DNA of 64,000 nt from positions 124,001-188,000 of the forward strand of contig NZ_JAQSJE010000004.1 in assembly GCF_028649535.1 (NCBI RefSeq), read 5' to 3'. The translations under genes and the position numbers were made by a program. The DNA comes from Mannheimia cairinae (GTDB taxonomy: Bacteria > Pseudomonadota > Gammaproteobacteria > Enterobacterales > Pasteurellaceae). The notes beneath the pieces are model-generated. The model made no database searches, was not told the origin of the DNA, and saw only the letters and a list, made by a program, of their open reading frames with translations. Positions 13,213 to 21,617 of the stretch are shown here, piece by piece; position 1 is the stretch's first letter, and each line of letters begins with the position of its first letter.

Positions 13213-13371
13213 AAAAGTAGAACTATTCTAAAGGAAAGCGGGCTACTTTGCAAAAAAATTTGCGAATTTTGCTGGAACTCATTACTTTACTTAGTATCTA
13301 TATAAAATAGCATACGATTAAGACGAACACTGTTATAATAACCAGACAACTTGTAGTTTAAGAGAGACAGA

Positions 13372-14334
13372 ATGAAAAAGTTTGAAGAAAACGATATTGA
13401 AGATGCAGAGATCATTGAAGCGGAGGCTGTCGAACCAGATGAAATTGATGAGGAAGGCAACTCTTCGGTAGAGGCGATGCACCCTGCTTTAGTCGCTGGT
13501 TCTATGCCTGTGCCACAAGGGAATTTAGATAGCTATATCCGAATGGCGAATCAATATCCGATTCTAACGGCTGAGCAAGAGAAAGAGCTGGCTGAGCGTT
13601 ACTACTATGATGAAGATGTAGAGGCGGCAAAACAGCTGATTTTATCGCATATGCGTTTTGTTATTCATATTGCCCGTGGTTATTTAGGCTATGGCTTGCC
13701 ATTGGCAGATTTAATTCAAGAAGGCAATATCGGCTTGATGAAAGCGGTAAAACGTTTTGACCCCAATGTTGGCGTGCGTTTAGTCTCTTTTGCGGTACAC
13801 TGGGTAAAAGCAGAAATTCACGAATATGTGTTGAAAAACTGGCGAATTGTCAAAGTGGCCACCACCAAAGCACAACGTAAACTGTTTTTCAATTTACGTA
13901 AAAATAAAAACCGCTTAGCGTGGTTTAATGAAGAAGAAATTAAAAAAGTAGCGGACGATCTTGGTGTGTCGGTGGAAGAAGTGCGTGAGATGGAATCTCG
14001 AATGACAGGGCAAGATCTTGGTTTTGATTTGCCAGCAGGCGAAGATGACGATGAGTCTTATGCTCCTTCTATGTATATTGAAGACGACAGTTCTAATTTT
14101 GCGGACGATTTAGAAGACGAAGAGCATAACGGGCAAGCAACTGCTCAGCTAGCGTATGCACTTGCAACGCTTGATGAACGTAGTCAAGACATTATCAAAA
14201 CCCGCTGGCTAGATGATAATAAAGCGACTTTACAAGATTTGGCGGATAAATATAGCATTTCAGCCGAGCGTGTTCGCCAGCTTGAGAATGCAGCTCTTAA
14301 AAAGATCAAAGATGCAATCACGCTAGACGATTAA
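13372..14334 (+). CDS. rpoH: RNA polymerase heat-shock sigma factor (sigma-32)
   Basis: A 320-residue sigma-70-family factor. [26 protein letters not shown] starts the conserved part, region 2 has [46 protein letters not shown], the RpoH box [10 protein letters not shown] follows, and region 4 ends with [21 protein letters not shown]. It directs transcription of heat-shock genes. It carries about 36 extra N-terminal residues, almost all acidic ([20 protein letters not shown]), compared with the E. coli protein. The long start has a fair ribosome site (AGAGAG), while an internal ATG at 13477 has none at proper spacing. A TATAAT at 13334-13339 may be part of a promoter. An inverted uptake-signal pair terminates the gene. 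Confidence 0.95.
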   Translation: MKKFEENDIEDAEIIEAEAVEPDEIDEEGNSSVEAMHPALVAGSMPVPQGNLDSYIRMANQYPILTAEQEKELAERYYYDEDVEAAKQLILSHMRFVIHIARGYLGYGLPLADLIQEGNIGLMKAVKRFDPNVGVRLVSFAVHWVKAEIHEYVLKNWRIVKVATTKAQRKLFFNLRKNKNRLAWFNEEEIKKVADDLGVSVEEVREMESRMTGQDLGFDLPAGEDDDESYAPSMYIEDDSSNFADDLEDEEHNGQATAQLAYALATLDERSQDIIKTRWLDDNKATLQDLADKYSISAERVRQLENAALKKIKDAITLDD

Positions 14335-14344
14335 TTTTTTAACT

Positions 14345-14393
14345 TACAAGCGGTTGTTTTTTTGTAAAATTTTGCAAAAAAATAACCGCTTGT
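14345..14393 (+). terminator. Terminator built from paired uptake signals
   Basis: TACAAGCGGTT (14345-14355) and AACCGCTTGTA (14383-14393) are perfect inverted copies of the Apl-type DNA uptake signal that also form the rpoH terminator stem. Confidence 0.7.
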
Positions 14394-14435
14394 ATTTATT
14401 TTTTAAAGAGATGAACACCTATTATTGAGGATATT

Positions 14436-14744
14436 ATGATTAAGATTACAGACAAACAAATTGACCCAACCTTTTACCAACGTGCAGACGGCTTTATTAA
14501 TATTGCCAATGCTCATTTACAAAATATTGCCCCAAACCAAGTAAGTAATGCGATGCTATTTGCCTGTGCCCGTTTTAACGCTTATGTTGCTTCAAGTAAA
14601 GCGGAATATAAGCAACAATTAGTGGACTCCAAAGATGAGGTAATTCAATATTTTGTTGAACAATATAAAGAGATGCTAACTGCCAATTTGGAAGAATATA
14701 TCAATAATTTTGAGCGATATATTGAGGGCAAAAAAGCAGATTAA
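14436..14744 (+). CDS. DUF3144-like small protein
   Basis: A 102-residue cytosolic protein without signal or membrane segment. The pattern DPTFYQRADGFINIANAHL then SNAMLFACARFNAYVASS, with a long charged C-terminal helix (KEMLTANLEEYINNFERYIEGK), matches the DUF3144 family as I remember it. Function is unknown. It is monocistronic between the rpoH terminator and a hairpin shared with the convergent kdsC gene; GAGG precedes the start codon. Confidence 0.65.
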   Translation: MIKITDKQIDPTFYQRADGFINIANAHLQNIAPNQVSNAMLFACARFNAYVASSKAEYKQQLVDSKDEVIQYFVEQYKEMLTANLEEYINNFERYIEGKKAD

Positions 14745-14746
14745 GA

Positions 14747-14771
14747 ATTATCCCGTGTAAAACGGGATAAT
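14747..14771. terminator. Hairpin between convergent genes
   Basis: ATTATCCCGT and ACGGGATAAT form a perfect 10-bp stem with a 5-base loop between the DUF3144-like gene and kdsC. There is no long T-run, so termination is probable rather than certain. Confidence 0.55.
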
Positions 14772-14775
14772 GTGG

Positions 14776-15315
14776 CTACTGAGCCATTTTCCCCGCAATA
14801 GTCAAAAAACCGTCGGCGGTTTTAAAAATTTCGCTAAAGCCTTGGGCCTCTAAAATGCGGTCGGCTACTTCACGAAAAGCACCTTCGCCGCCGGCTTTCT
14901 CTAAAATCCAATCGGCTTGGTCTTTTACATAATCGTGGGCATTGCGTGGGGCAATCGCCAATACGCAAGCTTCAAAGGCAGGTAAATCAAGGGTATCATC
15001 GCCAATATAGGCGGTTTGTTCGGCGGTTACACCTGCTTGTTGCATTAACTCAAAGCAAGCAGAGCGTTTTTCCATTTTGCCTAATAACGCTAAATCAATT
15101 TTTAACACCTCTAAACGCTTACGGAGCAGAGCGGTATCGCCACCCGATAACACTGCTACCTTAATGCCACAACTTTGTAGCATTTTAACACCTAAGCCAT
15201 CGTGAACGTGGAAGCGTTTCATCACCTCCCCTTCATCGGTGTAGTACATTCCACCATCGGTTAAAACACCGTCCACATCGGTAATGACTAATTTAATCTT
15301 GGTTAGGTCTAACAT
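14776..15315 (-). CDS. kdsC: 3-deoxy-D-manno-octulosonate 8-phosphate phosphatase
   Basis: A 179-residue HAD-superfamily phosphatase, the usual KdsC length. Motif I is VITDVDGVLTDGG (both Asp nucleophile and acid), motif II VLSGGD, and motif IV YIGDDTLDLPAF. It removes the phosphate from KDO-8-phosphate in the cytosol, giving KDO for lipopolysaccharide inner core. The first residues MLDLTKIKLVITDVDG fit a start with no extra leader. It is transcribed toward the DUF3144-like gene and away from the PLP-protein gene, so it stands alone here rather than in an lpt/kds operon. Confidence 0.93.
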   Translation of the reverse strand: MLDLTKIKLVITDVDGVLTDGGMYYTDEGEVMKRFHVHDGLGVKMLQSCGIKVAVLSGGDTALLRKRLEVLKIDLALLGKMEKRSACFELMQQAGVTAEQTAYIGDDTLDLPAFEACVLAIAPRNAHDYVKDQADWILEKAGGEGAFREVADRILEAQGFSEIFKTADGFLTIAGKMAQ

Positions 15316-15383
15316 TTTTTTGCCTCAAATATGATATGATTTTGCCTTAGTTTACCAAAAGAAGTGAAATGAAAGGAACGGAA

Positions 15384-16070
15384 ATGTCAATTTCAATGAA
15401 TTTAGCCCAAATTCATCAACAAATTCAGCAAATCTCAGTCCAATATCATCGCTCGAATGTGCGATTACTGGCTGTATCTAAAACCAAACCCGTGCAGGCG
15501 ATTGAAGAGGCAGTTGCCGCAGGGCAAACTGCCTTTGGCGAAAATTATGTGCAGGAAGCGGTCGAAAAAATCGAATATTTTGCAAATAGAAACGACCTTG
15601 AATGGCATTTTATCGGGCCTTTGCAATCGAATAAAACCAAGCTGGTAGCAACCCATTTTGATTGGATTCAAACGGTCGATAGGCTAAAAATTGCTGAGCG
15701 TTTAAATGTACAACGTCCGCAAGAAAAAGCACCGCTGAATGTATTAATTCAAATTAATATTAGCGATGAAGAATCCAAATCTGGCATTGAACCCGAAGAA
15801 ATGCTGCCACTTGCGAAAGCGATTTCACAGTTGCCTAACCTTAAATTACGTGGGTTAATGGCAATTCCAAAGCCAGAAAGTGAGCCAGAGCAACAAAAAA
15901 TCGCCCTTTGCAAAATGCAGCAACTTTTTCACCGCTTGCAGGCAGAATTTGACGGCATTGACACGCTTTCAATGGGAATGTCTGACGATATGGCGGCAGC
16001 GATTGAATGTGGCTCAACAATGGTAAGAATTGGTACGGCGATTTTTGGGGCGAGAGATTATAGTCATTAA
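15384..16070 (+). CDS. yggS: YggS/PLPBP-type pyridoxal phosphate homeostasis protein
   Basis: A 228-residue single-domain alanine-racemase-fold protein. LLAVSKTKPVQAIEEAVAAG holds the PLP-binding lysine, AFGENYVQEAVEKI and WHFIGPLQSNKTK follow, and the C-terminal phosphate-binding loop is LSMGMSDDMAAAIECGSTMVRIGTAIFG. It binds PLP without a known enzymatic activity and keeps PLP and amino acid pools balanced. The ATG at 15384 (MSISMNLAQIHQ) has AAAGGAA 5-8 bases upstream; an ATG 15 bases earlier is an alternative giving 233 residues. An uptake-signal core follows the stop codon. Confidence 0.9.
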   Translation: MSISMNLAQIHQQIQQISVQYHRSNVRLLAVSKTKPVQAIEEAVAAGQTAFGENYVQEAVEKIEYFANRNDLEWHFIGPLQSNKTKLVATHFDWIQTVDRLKIAERLNVQRPQEKAPLNVLIQINISDEESKSGIEPEEMLPLAKAISQLPNLKLRGLMAIPKPESEPEQQKIALCKMQQLFHRLQAEFDGIDTLSMGMSDDMAAAIECGSTMVRIGTAIFGARDYSH

Positions 16071-16172
16071 CTTATATGATTTTAGAATTTGCAAAAACTT
16101 TTACAAATTCTACCGCTTGTTTTGTAGTCAACTTGTGAAAAACTCTGTATAATCACGCCTCCTAATTTCTTG

Positions 16173-16207
16173 ACTCTCGCCAGTTTTGATGGGCGAGAGT
16201 TTTTATT
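16173..16207 (+). terminator. Hairpin upstream of typA
   Basis: ACTCTCGCC and GGGCGAGAGT form a strong stem followed by TTTTATTTT. It ends 25 bases before the typA start and follows a TATAAT hexamer at 16148-16153, so it may terminate yggS or act as an attenuator in the typA leader. Confidence 0.7.
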
Positions 16208-16231
16208 TTGACTTAACTTAAAGATATTCAA

Positions 16232-18079
16232 ATGCAAAATGTAGATATTTCAAAATTGCGTAATATTGCAATTATTGCTCACGTTGACCACGGTAAAACA
16301 ACGCTGGTTGATAAACTTTTACAACAATCAGGTACTTTTGGCGAAATGCGTGGTGATGCCGACGAGCGTGTAATGGACTCAAACGATCTTGAAAAAGAAC
16401 GTGGTATTACTATTCTTGCAAAAAATACGGCGATTAACTGGAACGGCTATCATATCAATATCGTAGATACTCCGGGGCACGCAGACTTCGGTGGTGAAGT
16501 AGAACGTGTGCTTTCAATGGTAGATTCTGTACTTTTAGTGGTAGATGCTTTTGACGGCCCTATGCCACAAACTCGTTTCGTAACACAAAAAGCCTTTGCA
16601 CACGGTTTAAAACCAATCGTGGTTATTAACAAAGTTGACCGCCCAGGTGCTCGTCCGGATTGGGTTGTGGATCAAGTATTTGATTTATTCGTAAACTTAG
16701 GGGCAACCGATGAGCAATTAGATTTCCCAATTATCTATGCATCTGCATTAAATGGTGTGGCGGGTTTAGAGCACGAGGAGCTAGCTCCTGATATGACCCC
16801 ATTATATGAAGCGATTGTAGAGCACGTTCAACCGCCAGAAGTGGAATTAAACGCACCATTCCAAATGCAAATTTCACAATTAGACTATAACAACTATGTG
16901 GGTGTAATTGGTATTGGTCGTATTAAACGTGGTTCTGTAAAACCTAACCAAGCAGTAACGATTGTAGATAGCGAAGGTAAAACTCGCCAAGGCAGAATTG
17001 GTCAAGTACTAGGCCATTTAGGTTTACAACGTTTTGAAGCAACAGAAGCTTTTGCTGGCGATATTATTGCAATTACCGGTTTAGGTGAATTAAATATTTC
17101 AGATACAATTTGTGATATTAATGCTGTGGAAGCATTACCGGCTTTAACTGTTGATGAGCCGACAGTAACCATGTTCTTCTGTGTAAATACCTCGCCATTC
17201 TGTGGTCAAGAAGGTAAATTTGTCACTTCACGTCAAATTCTTGAGCGTTTAAACAAAGAATTAGTGCATAACGTAGCATTACGTGTAGAAGAAACACCAA
17301 ACCCAGATGAATTCCGTGTTTCAGGCCGTGGTGAATTACACTTATCGGTATTAATCGAAAATATGCGTCGTGAAGGTTATGAATTAGCGGTATCTCGCCC
17401 GAAAGTAATCTATAAAGAAGAAAACGGCAAAAAACAAGAGCCATTCGAGCAAGTAACTATTGATATTGAAGAACAACATCAAGGTTCGGTAATGGAAGCG
17501 TTAGGTATCCGTAAGGGTGAAGTAAAAGATATGATTCCAGATGGCAAAGGTCGTACTCGTTTAGAATATGTGATCCCAAGCCGTGGTTTAATCGGCTTCC
17601 GTAACGAATTTATGACAATGACATCAGGTACAGGCTTACTTTACTCAACATTCAGCCACTATGATGATGTGAAACCGGGTGAAATCGGTCAGCGTAAAAA
17701 TGGTGTGCTAATTTCTAATGCAACAGGTAAAGCATTAGCCTATGCGTTATTCGGTTTACAAGAGCGTGGTAAGCTGATGATCGACCACGGTGTTGATGTG
17801 TATGAAGGTCAAATTATCGGTATTCACAGCCGTTCAAACGACTTAACGGTAAACTGTTTGCAAGGTAAAAAACTAACCAATATGCGTGCATCAGGTAAAG
17901 ATGATGCAATCGTATTAACCACTCCAGTTCGTTTCTCACTTGAGCAAGCATTAGAGTTTATTGATGATGACGAATTAGTGGAAGTAACACCGCAATCGGT
18001 TCGTATCCGTAAACGTTTATTAACGGAAAACGACCGTAAACGTGCAAGCCGTACTACAACGAGTACTAGTACACACTAA
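16232..18079 (+). CDS. typA: Ribosome-associated GTPase TypA/BipA
   Basis: A 615-residue translational GTPase. The G domain shows G1 AHVDHGKTT (residues 17-25), the switch segment [12 protein letters not shown]3 [12 protein letters not shown] and G4 [13 protein letters not shown]. The EF-G-like domains follow, with the BipA-specific C-terminal domain including [18 protein letters not shown] and [22 protein letters not shown]. It binds 70S ribosomes and supports 50S assembly and stress or cold growth. Length equals the family's usual ~605-615 residues. Codon use is strongly biased, fitting high expression. A bidirectional terminator separates it from pepN. Confidence 0.96.
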   Translation: MQNVDISKLRNIAIIAHVDHGKTTLVDKLLQQSGTFGEMRGDADERVMDSNDLEKERGITILAKNTAINWNGYHINIVDTPGHADFGGEVERVLSMVDSVLLVVDAFDGPMPQTRFVTQKAFAHGLKPIVVINKVDRPGARPDWVVDQVFDLFVNLGATDEQLDFPIIYASALNGVAGLEHEELAPDMTPLYEAIVEHVQPPEVELNAPFQMQISQLDYNNYVGVIGIGRIKRGSVKPNQAVTIVDSEGKTRQGRIGQVLGHLGLQRFEATEAFAGDIIAITGLGELNISDTICDINAVEALPALTVDEPTVTMFFCVNTSPFCGQEGKFVTSRQILERLNKELVHNVALRVEETPNPDEFRVSGRGELHLSVLIENMRREGYELAVSRPKVIYKEENGKKQEPFEQVTIDIEEQHQGSVMEALGIRKGEVKDMIPDGKGRTRLEYVIPSRGLIGFRNEFMTMTSGTGLLYSTFSHYDDVKPGEIGQRKNGVLISNATGKALAYALFGLQERGKLMIDHGVDVYEGQIIGIHSRSNDLTVNCLQGKKLTNMRASGKDDAIVLTTPVRFSLEQALEFIDDDELVEVTPQSVRIRKRLLTENDRKRASRTTTSTSTH

Positions 18080-18123
18080 TTAAAAAGTGCATTGTCCTTA
18101 AGTATTAAGGGCTATAGATAAAC

Positions 18124-18156
18124 AAAAAGGCTGATTTCAACAGAACTCAGCCTTTT
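18124..18156. terminator. Bidirectional terminator between typA and pepN
   Basis: AAAAGGCTGA and TCAGCCTTTT form a 10-bp stem with A- and T-runs on both sides, serving both convergent genes. Confidence 0.85.
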
Positions 18157-18173
18157 CTATTTTCAGTATAAGC

Positions 18174-20786
18174 CTAATCTAGCGCTTTTTCGATTTTCTC
18201 GAACAGATCTCTAGCCAAATTATCTAACTCACGCAAACGCTCTAAACCACGACGCATTAGTGTTTGGCGTTGGTTATCGTAACGAGAGAGTTTAATTAAT
18301 GGCTCAATTAAACGAGCGGCAACTTGTGGGTTACTTTCGTTAAGCTTAATTAAAATATCAACTAAGAAACGGTAGCCTGAGCCATCTACTGCGTGGAAGG
18401 CTTTTAGATTTTGACTACAGAATGCACCGACTAACGCACGCAAGCGGTTTGGATTATTAAAGTTAAAGCTTGGGTGTTCTAATAAGTTTTGCACAATCGC
18501 TAGTACATTTTCATCTGGTCGGGTTGCTTGTAGCATAAACCATTTATCCATAACTAAGCCATCGTGTTTCCATTTCTGTTCAAAATTAGCTAAAAGAGTA
18601 TCTCGGCAACTTAATTGAGCTTTTGTTGCCGCTTGTAGTGCCGCTAGAGTATCGGTCATATTATCGGCATTGTTGTAATGTTTATGCACAAGAATATTGC
18701 CTAAATCGGTAAAGGCTAAATAGTGTAAGCAAACATTACGTAATGCTCGTTTAGCAATGTCTTCTGCTACAACTTGGTATTTATCGCATTGATTTTGGTT
18801 ATAAACCGTGAGTAATTTCTCTTGCAGTGCTTGGGCGATAGAACCTTGCATAAATTCACGTACTAGTGAAATACCAGTAGGATCAATCGTTTTAAATGAT
18901 TCTGCAAATTCCGTCTCTTTTGGTAACGTTAAAGTTAAAGCCGTTAGTTCAGGATAGGTGGCAGAGTTATCTAACACAAAAGTTAATGCATCAATTAAGC
19001 TTTCAGAAAAATCAAGCGGTTGATTTTGCTGATAACGGCTTAAATTATCACGTAGCTCTTTAGTGTAGAGCATTTGTGTAACATCCCAACGAATAAAATC
19101 ATTTTCTGCGTATTTTAATAGTGTGAGCAGCTGCTCAGTTGTGTAGTTATAATCTAAACGAACAGGGGCAGAAAAATCACAAAGTAGTGCTGGCACAGGA
19201 CGTTGCGTTACATTATGAAATTCAAAGGTTTGATGTTCACTTGTTACATCTAATACATCGCTTACCGTTAATAATTCATACTGTAAAGGTAAACGCTTGC
19301 CGTCATTCTCTCCATATAAAGCAATTTTAAGTGGAATGTGTAAGTTTAATTTTTCTAACTGATCATTTGTTGCCGGTGTCATTTGGGAAATATGTAGGCG
19401 GTAGGTTCTACGTACTTCATCATATTCATCAGAAATAGTCAGCTCTGGTGTGCCTGATTGGCTATACCAACGGCGGAACTGCTCTAAATTAATACCTGAG
19501 GCTTCTTCCATCGCTTTAACAAAATCTTCGCAAGTGGCAGCCGAACCATCGTGTTTTTCAACGTAGCGTCTCATTCCTGCTTGGAATTTTTCTTCGCCTA
19601 AAAGGGTGTGAATCATACGAATGACTTCTGCACCTTTTTCATAAACGGTTACGGTGTAGAAGTTATTCATTTCAATCACTTTTTCCGGGCGGATAGGGTG
19701 TGCCATTGGGCTGGCATCTTCGGCGAATTGAACAGCACGTAATAAACGTACATCTTCAATACGTTTTACCGAGCGAGACCATAAATCAGAAGTGAATTCT
19801 TGATCACGGAATACAGTTAAGCCCTCTTTTAAGCTTAATTGGAACCAATCACGGCAGGTAATGCGGTTGCCTGTCCAGTTGTGGAAATATTCGTGGGCAA
19901 TCACAGATTCAATATCTAAATAATCGGTATCTGTTGCGGTTTCTGGTTTAGCTAACACGAATTTAGAGTTGAAAATATTCAAGCCTTTGTTTTCCATTGC
20001 TCCCATATTGAAGAAATCAACAGCAACAATCATATAAATATCTAAATCATATTCTAAGCCGAAACGATCTTCGTCCCATTTCATTGAGCGTTTTAAGCTT
20101 TCCATTGCCCAAGGAGCACGGTCTAAATTGCCACGATCAACATAAATTTCTAAGGTAACTTCACGTCCGCTTTTAGTAATGAATTTATCTTGTAATAAAT
20201 CGAAATCACCCGCAACCAAAGCAAATAAATAGCTTGGTTTGAAGAACGGATCTTGCCATTCTACCCAATGTCTGCCATCGCTTAATTCGCCTTGTGCAAT
20301 GCGGTTACCATTAGAAAGTAAGAATGGATATTTACTCTTACTAGCGGTTATTTTTGTCGTATATTTTGCAAGTACGTCTGGGCGGTCTAGCATATAGGTA
20401 ATTTGGCGGAAACCTTCTGCTTCACATTGTGTGCAAAGTCCATCGCCAGATTTATATAAACCTTGTAAAGAGGTATTTTGAGCAGGGTTTAATGCCGTTT
20501 CAATTTCAAGCTCAAATTTATCTAAAGCTTGTTCGGCTAAATCTAAAGTTAAAGATTCTTCATCTTTTTTGTAAGCAGTGAAAGGTTGTCCATTGATTTT
20601 AATCGAAAGGAAATCAAAACTATGACCATCTAAGCGAAGTGTTGTTGATTCTGCATTTTTACGCTCAACAGTTAATTTTGAGGTAACGAAAGTGCGATCA
20701 GGATCTAATTGAAAATCAAGATAAATATCGGTAATTGTGAAATCAGGTGCTCGGTAGTCTTTTCTTAATTTGGCTTTAGGTTGCAT
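18174..20786 (-). CDS. pepN: Aminopeptidase N (alanyl aminopeptidase)
   Basis: An 870-residue M1-family zinc metallopeptidase. The substrate-binding GAMENKG motif is followed by the zinc site HEYFHNWTGNR and, 18 residues on, the third ligand Glu in LKEGLTVFRDQEF. It removes N-terminal residues from peptides in the cytosol. Length matches the E. coli enzyme. The ATG at 20786 (MQPKAKLRKDYRAPDF) has AAAGGAA 6-9 bases upstream and is preferred over one 15 bases earlier. It is transcribed alone. An uptake-signal core (ACCGCTTGT) lies between it and hutZ. Confidence 0.95.
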   Translation of the reverse strand: MQPKAKLRKDYRAPDFTITDIYLDFQLDPDRTFVTSKLTVERKNAESTTLRLDGHSFDFLSIKINGQPFTAYKKDEESLTLDLAEQALDKFELEIETALNPAQNTSLQGLYKSGDGLCTQCEAEGFRQITYMLDRPDVLAKYTTKITASKSKYPFLLSNGNRIAQGELSDGRHWVEWQDPFFKPSYLFALVAGDFDLLQDKFITKSGREVTLEIYVDRGNLDRAPWAMESLKRSMKWDEDRFGLEYDLDIYMIVAVDFFNMGAMENKGLNIFNSKFVLAKPETATDTDYLDIESVIAHEYFHNWTGNRITCRDWFQLSLKEGLTVFRDQEFTSDLWSRSVKRIEDVRLLRAVQFAEDASPMAHPIRPEKVIEMNNFYTVTVYEKGAEVIRMIHTLLGEEKFQAGMRRYVEKHDGSAATCEDFVKAMEEASGINLEQFRRWYSQSGTPELTISDEYDEVRRTYRLHISQMTPATNDQLEKLNLHIPLKIALYGENDGKRLPLQYELLTVSDVLDVTSEHQTFEFHNVTQRPVPALLCDFSAPVRLDYNYTTEQLLTLLKYAENDFIRWDVTQMLYTKELRDNLSRYQQNQPLDFSESLIDALTFVLDNSATYPELTALTLTLPKETEFAESFKTIDPTGISLVREFMQGSIAQALQEKLLTVYNQNQCDKYQVVAEDIAKRALRNVCLHYLAFTDLGNILVHKHYNNADNMTDTLAALQAATKAQLSCRDTLLANFEQKWKHDGLVMDKWFMLQATRPDENVLAIVQNLLEHPSFNFNNPNRLRALVGAFCSQNLKAFHAVDGSGYRFLVDILIKLNESNPQVAARLIEPLIKLSRYDNQRQTLMRRGLERLRELDNLARDLFEKIEKALD

Positions 20787-20892
20787 AGGATTTCCTTTCA
20801 TTTAGAGAGCGAATATTTGCTCATAGAATAGTAGTCAGTATTGTACTAAAATCATTGCAAATTTTCCAAAAAATATTACCGCTTGTATAAAA

Positions 20893-20928
20893 CAAAAATG
20901 GCTATAAATATTCCTATTTATAGCCATT
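20893..20928 (-). terminator. Terminator of hutZ
   Basis: AATGGCTATAAAT and ATTTATAGCCATT form a 13-bp stem; on the minus strand it ends in TTTTTGTTTTA, just after the hutZ stop. Confidence 0.8.
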
Positions 20929-20939
20929 AGTTAATAAAG

Positions 20940-21458
20940 TTATGCGGTTTGATGACCTTGATCTAAATGTACTACGTTAATTAAATCATCAACCCCAACA
21001 TCAAATGCCTGCCCGAAACCTTTTACGAAAAGTCCTGCAGTTGGCTTAAAGCAAAAGAGCTTAAAATCTTGCATTTTAGACAGATCAGTAATTAAATCAC
21101 CGTGGCGAGCTTTTAATGCATTAAGTGCCGACTCCCATTCTAAACCTTCTCGTTCAACCATTCTTGCTGTCGCTTCAAATGTAAGGCGACGACGAGCAAA
21201 AATCTGGCGGCTTTTGCTTTCATCTTCAATAAGCATAAGTGAAACCTTTGGCATTTCCATTAAATTACGAGCGTGCTTAGCGATTGTTGAAATCAGTACT
21301 TGATACTCTCCATTATTAATTACAAAAGGTGCGTAGCTAACATTAGGCATACCATCTTTACTTATGGTAGAAAGCATAATTGTTTTTATTTGTTGTTTTA
21401 ATTCTTCAATTTCAGGGCCTAATCGGTTCTGTAAGACCTCTTGACGATTAGTTGTCAT
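20940..21458 (-). CDS. hutZ: HutZ/HugZ-type heme utilisation protein
   Basis: A 172-residue split-barrel (PNPOx-like) protein. IKTIMLSTISKDGMPNVSYAPFV is the family's first strand pair, LMLIEDESKSRQIFARRRLTFEATA the central part, and the HGDLITDLSKMQDFKLFCFKPTAGLFVKGFGQAF tail carries the histidine region tied to heme binding. Relatives bind heme in the cytosol and take part in its degradation for iron. It is divergent from a heme/hemoglobin receptor gene across a 159-bp region with three Fur-like boxes, so both should be derepressed under iron limitation. Confidence 0.88.
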   Translation of the reverse strand: MTTNRQEVLQNRLGPEIEELKQQIKTIMLSTISKDGMPNVSYAPFVINNGEYQVLISTIAKHARNLMEMPKVSLMLIEDESKSRQIFARRRLTFEATARMVEREGLEWESALNALKARHGDLITDLSKMQDFKLFCFKPTAGLFVKGFGQAFDVGVDDLINVVHLDQGHQTA

Positions 21459-21495
21459 AAATACCTCTAAGTTATTAAGTAATTCGTTATAAATT

Positions 21496-21596
21496 ATAAA
21501 TGATACTCATTATTTTAATCAAGGTGATAATCATTATTGACTATTGTAACTATAATGGCATAATAATCAAATTATTAATAATGAAAATCATTAATT
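21496..21596. promoter_or_regulatory. Three Fur-box-like sites between hutZ and the heme receptor
   Basis: AAATGATACTCATTATTT (21498-21515), GTGATAATCATTATTGA (21524-21540) and AATAATGAAAATCATTAATT (centred near 21587) all match the GATAATGATAATCATTATC consensus well. They cover the divergent promoter region. Confidence 0.75.
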
Positions 21597-21617
21597 ATTT
21601 ATCTAAGGGTATTATTT

